64,000 nt of DNA from Agelaius tricolor. Taxonomy: Eukaryota > Chordata > Aves > Passeriformes > Icteridae. The position numbers were made by a program, and so were the translations under genes. The DNA lies in the NCBI GenBank assembly GCA_023055355.1, contig JALJCS010000004.1, positions 25,146,744 to 25,210,743 on the forward strand, read 5' to 3'. The number at the start of each line of letters is the position of its first letter. Within the stretch, counting starts at the first letter, position 1. The notes under the pieces were generated by a model. It searched no databases. It was not told the origin of the DNA and saw only the letters and a list, made by a program, of their open reading frames with translations. Of the stretch, positions 60,851 through 64,000 are shown piece by piece.

Positions 60851-62924
60851 CAGGGAGCATGAACAGCCTGTTCTTGCAAATCAAAGCTGTTGATCTTGAA
60901 AAACGATAAAAGTATTGGTGTGAGCCAAGAAGGGTTTCTTGGGGGTTGACCAGCTGTGTTGGTTATCATTTTAGGCAGATTTTCTGCAGTAGGAGGAACA
61001 ATCTGTATGCTAATACTGGTCAGGCAGGTAAGCTTTACTCATCACTTATTTCTAAGTCCTCTCCCAGCTGCTTAGAAGTTTAGATCTGGAAGCCTGTATT
61101 AGTCATCAGTTAATATTTCTTGCAATCATTGTTTTTCAGTTAGTGGGAAGTGCTAGTGGTTAGAAAATCGTGACTTTATCAAGGACTTAAAGTTTAATGC
61201 TCTGGCAGTAATTTTTTCACTTACTGCATAAATAGGAGGCCTAAATTAATATCTTTCTAAATTTTATTTCAAAATAGAAATTTTGAAAGTATTTACTGAA
61301 TATAAAAATCAAAATGTACCTAATTGTCATGCAAGTGGATTAAGAAAGGATGCTGAAGGCACTCCCTGTTCATCTGACAGTCCAGGTTACTGCATGTATG
61401 GTAAAGGGTCACTTAAAGGGGACTTACAAAAAGGATCCTTAATCCCTGTGAAATCGATGACCTTCTTGTTTTTCTCTAAGTAATTACTCCACAAGTAATA
61501 TTACAATGTCTTCCGGTGGGATAAAAGTCCAAGATAGTGGGGACAAGTATATTTGCTGTTGTTTAATGTCCTGAACTTTTCACCAGAAGATGGCAGCAGG
61601 CTGATGTTAGTCACAAATATTTCTACGGCTTATTATTGGATAAACGTGGATATACTGTGCTAGATACTTGAAACCAAATAGCTTATCAGAGCTGAACCAA
61701 GAAACCTGGCATGGCAAAGTGTTGCATGTGAAGCCTTTTTGTGGCTTTCTAGCTCTGGCTGGCAGCTGGTCTGCAAGTGCTCTGCAAGTCCTGGCCATTG
61801 TTCAGTGATATCCTTTCAGCTGACAGTTTTTCAAGAGCATTTATTTATATTAAGAAAAATCCAAGTAGGTAGAACTGTTGCTTTAAGAAGCTTGAATCAT
61901 TACGTTTTGCATTTCAGCTCAAGAAAATATTTCATTCTGTTTCTAGAATTAATTTTTCTGGCAATGAACTTCAGTTAAATGTGAATGTACATTTTCTGTG
62001 ACAGAAACAGCAAAAGTGAAGAAAGGACTGGAGCCGATACTGGATGGTGCAGAAAGAATTACTATTTTCAGTGAAAAGCCTATGTAAATAATGCTACAAT
62101 ATATGGAATTCAGCAGTTCTTGCAAATGTTTTGTGGTATCTTTAATGGAAAATAAGCTAGGTTAGCCAGAGAAACAAAGATGGGTTTTGCCCTCTAGCCA
62201 TAACTTAATCTTTGCCATGGTATATGTTTAATATAGCTAAAATACCAGAGTTAGATACACTTTTGAATATTCTATTTTCAATACATGCAAATATTGCAGA
62301 ATAAATTCACCATTGCAAACCCATTCTGTCAAGAATGTATGCACAGGAAAATGCAAGTCTTTCTCTTTCTCTCTCTAAAACAGCAGATCCAGCCAGTGTG
62401 ATCTATTGTACCACAGGTTGATGAAACTTACTGCCAAACCTTTGTATTTCCCTGTGCGCTGAAGGCTGAGTAACATGTTCAGAATGGGCAGACATGTAAG
62501 AAGAGATAACCAGCCTAAGGTCCCTTGCTCTTACCCAGACCCACCTGTCCACTAACAAACTACAGATTGAGTCCAAGATGCCACAGTCTAAGTGTTCCCT
62601 GCTGTTGCCATTTATTACTATATGCTGATTCCTAATCCACATCCAAAACAGGGATGTGCCTGCAGTTGTCTTTAATGACCTATTTACAGCAAAACATGGT
62701 AGCAATTCCAAAAAACCCAAGAAAAGTAAAAGATACAAATGCTTTTAAACTGTGCCTCTCAAGTGAGTCTCCATCTCTGGAAAATTTGATGTTTGTTGTG
62801 TAAGTAAAATTGTACCATACTCCATATTGACAGTGGGTCTGGACTGATCTGCTACAGACAATCTTAATTTCTGTGATTTCTGAGCTGGGGGGAAACTGGT
62901 GGAATTTTTCTCTCATTGTATTCA
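60851..62924. other. Intergenic, no gene seen
   Basis: No coding exon or named repeat recognised. RRAGA, expected beyond HAUS6 from human synteny, is not present in this stretch. Confidence 0.45.
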
Positions 62925-63459
62925 AAGCACAGGGAGAGATAAGGAGTCCAGTGCTCTCTGAGCTCTTGACTTTCGCAGAGAGAGAGAGAGTGGGAATTTT
63001 TCTTTGCTTTTTTCGCTGGTTTTCCTTGTTAGCTACAGCCAGAAAGGTTTCCCAGGCTTTTCTGAGTCTTTTTTCTGGAACTGTTCAGCTTCTCTCTGGT
63101 CCAGAACCCCAGTACAATAGCCTAGGGGGCTCCTGAACTGCTCTGTGGGTGCTGGGCCTGAGCCCCAGAGGGGCTGAGAGAGACTGAGCGACCAAGCTGC
63201 ACCCCACAGAAGGACTCTGAACTACAGAAGGACTTTCTGAATTTGCTACCTCTTCAGAGAAGTGAGAGGTTTAATTGCTTAATATTATTCATTTTTTTCA
63301 TGCTTGTGAGTACTTTGCTTGTTAAATAAACAGTTTTTTCAGTTTTTCCCCAGGAGATTTTTTTTCCTGAACTGGTTGGGGTAGAGGCTTCTGGAATTTG
63401 CTTTCTAGAGGAGACAGCTTTGGGAAGTTTTGTGCCAAATCTGTCCCAAACCAGGACAG
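62925..63459 (+). mobile_element. ERV LTR-like element, partial
   Basis: The segment contains a GA microsatellite (62981-62992), 'agccagaaaggtttcccagg', and then 'gttaaataaacagttttttc' with an AATAAA polyadenylation signal. It ends '...cccaaaccaggaca' at about 63459. I remember this order from a common songbird LTR. The ending CCAGGACA fits LTR ends of the TGTCCTGG...CCAGGACA type, but a matching 5' end was not found, so the copy is probably 5'-truncated or diverged. Confidence 0.6.
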
Positions 63460-64000
63460 GCTTATTAGGAAAATTACGTATGAAAACTTCAAGTTCCATT
63501 ATATGAGAAGAGCCTTTCCAAGTATATTTATGGAAAAGCAATCACAATGTCATTATTGAAATAGTCCTTTCGATATGCAAGACGTCATTTATTTGTGGCA
63601 TTTGGTTAGTTTAAATTGTGGCATTGGTTAGTTTAAGACAAGCAATTGCATTCCCATTAAAGCCTGAGATGATCATCATCATGTCTGATGACCAATTTAG
63701 TGTAAACCAAAAAGCAGGAGTGAAGAATGACAGATTTCAAACGTTCGTGTATATTTTTATTAAAAATATTTTAATGCGCTCTACTTAGCATTAAAGGTTT
63801 CACATAGTGTACTTCCAGTATGTTCTGTTTGTTTTTTAAGGGGGACAAGTACCTCTGGCTAGTGAGCTATCATGAATTCATGCACCTGCAAGAAAGTGCA
63901 GTACTGTAAGTCTGCTTTAACAGGCCAAATACACAGTGTGTATTTTGCCAGATTTTTCTACAATTAATGCAAGCTGCCTAGTTATATAATCAAATTGATC
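63460..64000. other. Intergenic, no gene seen
   Basis: AT-rich to the window edge. Small local repeats only, for example 'gcatttggttagttta' and 'gcattggttagttta' near 63598-63635. Confidence 0.45.

Noticed and set aside
56000..64000. RRAGA, expected beyond HAUS6 by synteny
   Set aside because: RRAGA would give a single long, highly conserved GTPase frame; none is present.
1..64000. CRISPR arrays, operons, tRNA or rRNA genes
   Set aside because: This is a vertebrate nuclear sequence; no direct-repeat/spacer array and no tRNA or rRNA signature was seen.

Overview
The window is vertebrate nuclear DNA from a bird, most likely a songbird. CR1 retrotransposon pieces occur throughout, ending in the usual 'ttccaaccc...ctatgattctatg' tail. 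A solo LTR near 15.3-15.7 kb has the sequence and 6-bp target duplication I associate with passerine ERVK-type elements. The lineage call comes from memory of repeat families, not from a database search. Two protein-coding genes can be read exon by exon, both on the + strand: PLIN2 (perilipin 2, lipid-droplet coat) at about 22.17-29.5 kb and HAUS6 (augmin subunit 6) at about 36.4-53.2 kb. Their order and orientation match human 9p22 (PLIN2 upstream of HAUS6, same strand). In birds this block is, as far as I recall, on the Z chromosome.

Layout. 1-21.8 kb is AT-rich and apparently intergenic, with CR1 fragments, one clear solo LTR, one or two less certain ERV-derived pieces and a perfect 45-bp-arm palindrome. 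22.0-22.65 kb is the GC-rich PLIN2 promoter with a TATA-like box and non-coding exon 1. 24.3-28.6 kb holds seven PLIN2 coding exons that join in frame to 441 codons, followed by a 3' UTR containing an antisense CR1 fragment. 29.5-36.3 kb is the PLIN2-HAUS6 gap. It contains a possible unidentified two-exon coding unit with a very acidic C-terminus (33.88-34.87 kb), a polypurine tract, a GC-rich block and a GT-rich tract. 36.3-52.9 kb is HAUS6: a promoter with recognisable housekeeping motifs and sixteen coding exons that join without a frame break to 949 codons. 53.5-56.0 kb is a long decayed CR1 with reverse-transcriptase remnants and a probable nested LTR. 56-64 kb has further CR1 pieces and an LTR-like element, with no gene recognised.

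The two genes are not functionally coupled. PLIN2 coats and stabilises lipid droplets; HAUS6 helps the augmin complex recruit gamma-tubulin for branching spindle microtubules. The points most worth following up are the seven-copy 27-bp coding minisatellite at the HAUS6 N-terminus, the acidic two-exon unit between the genes, and several near-perfect hairpins (3.3, 38.3 and 60.5 kb) that suggest template-switch events, a MITE or a miRNA-like precursor.
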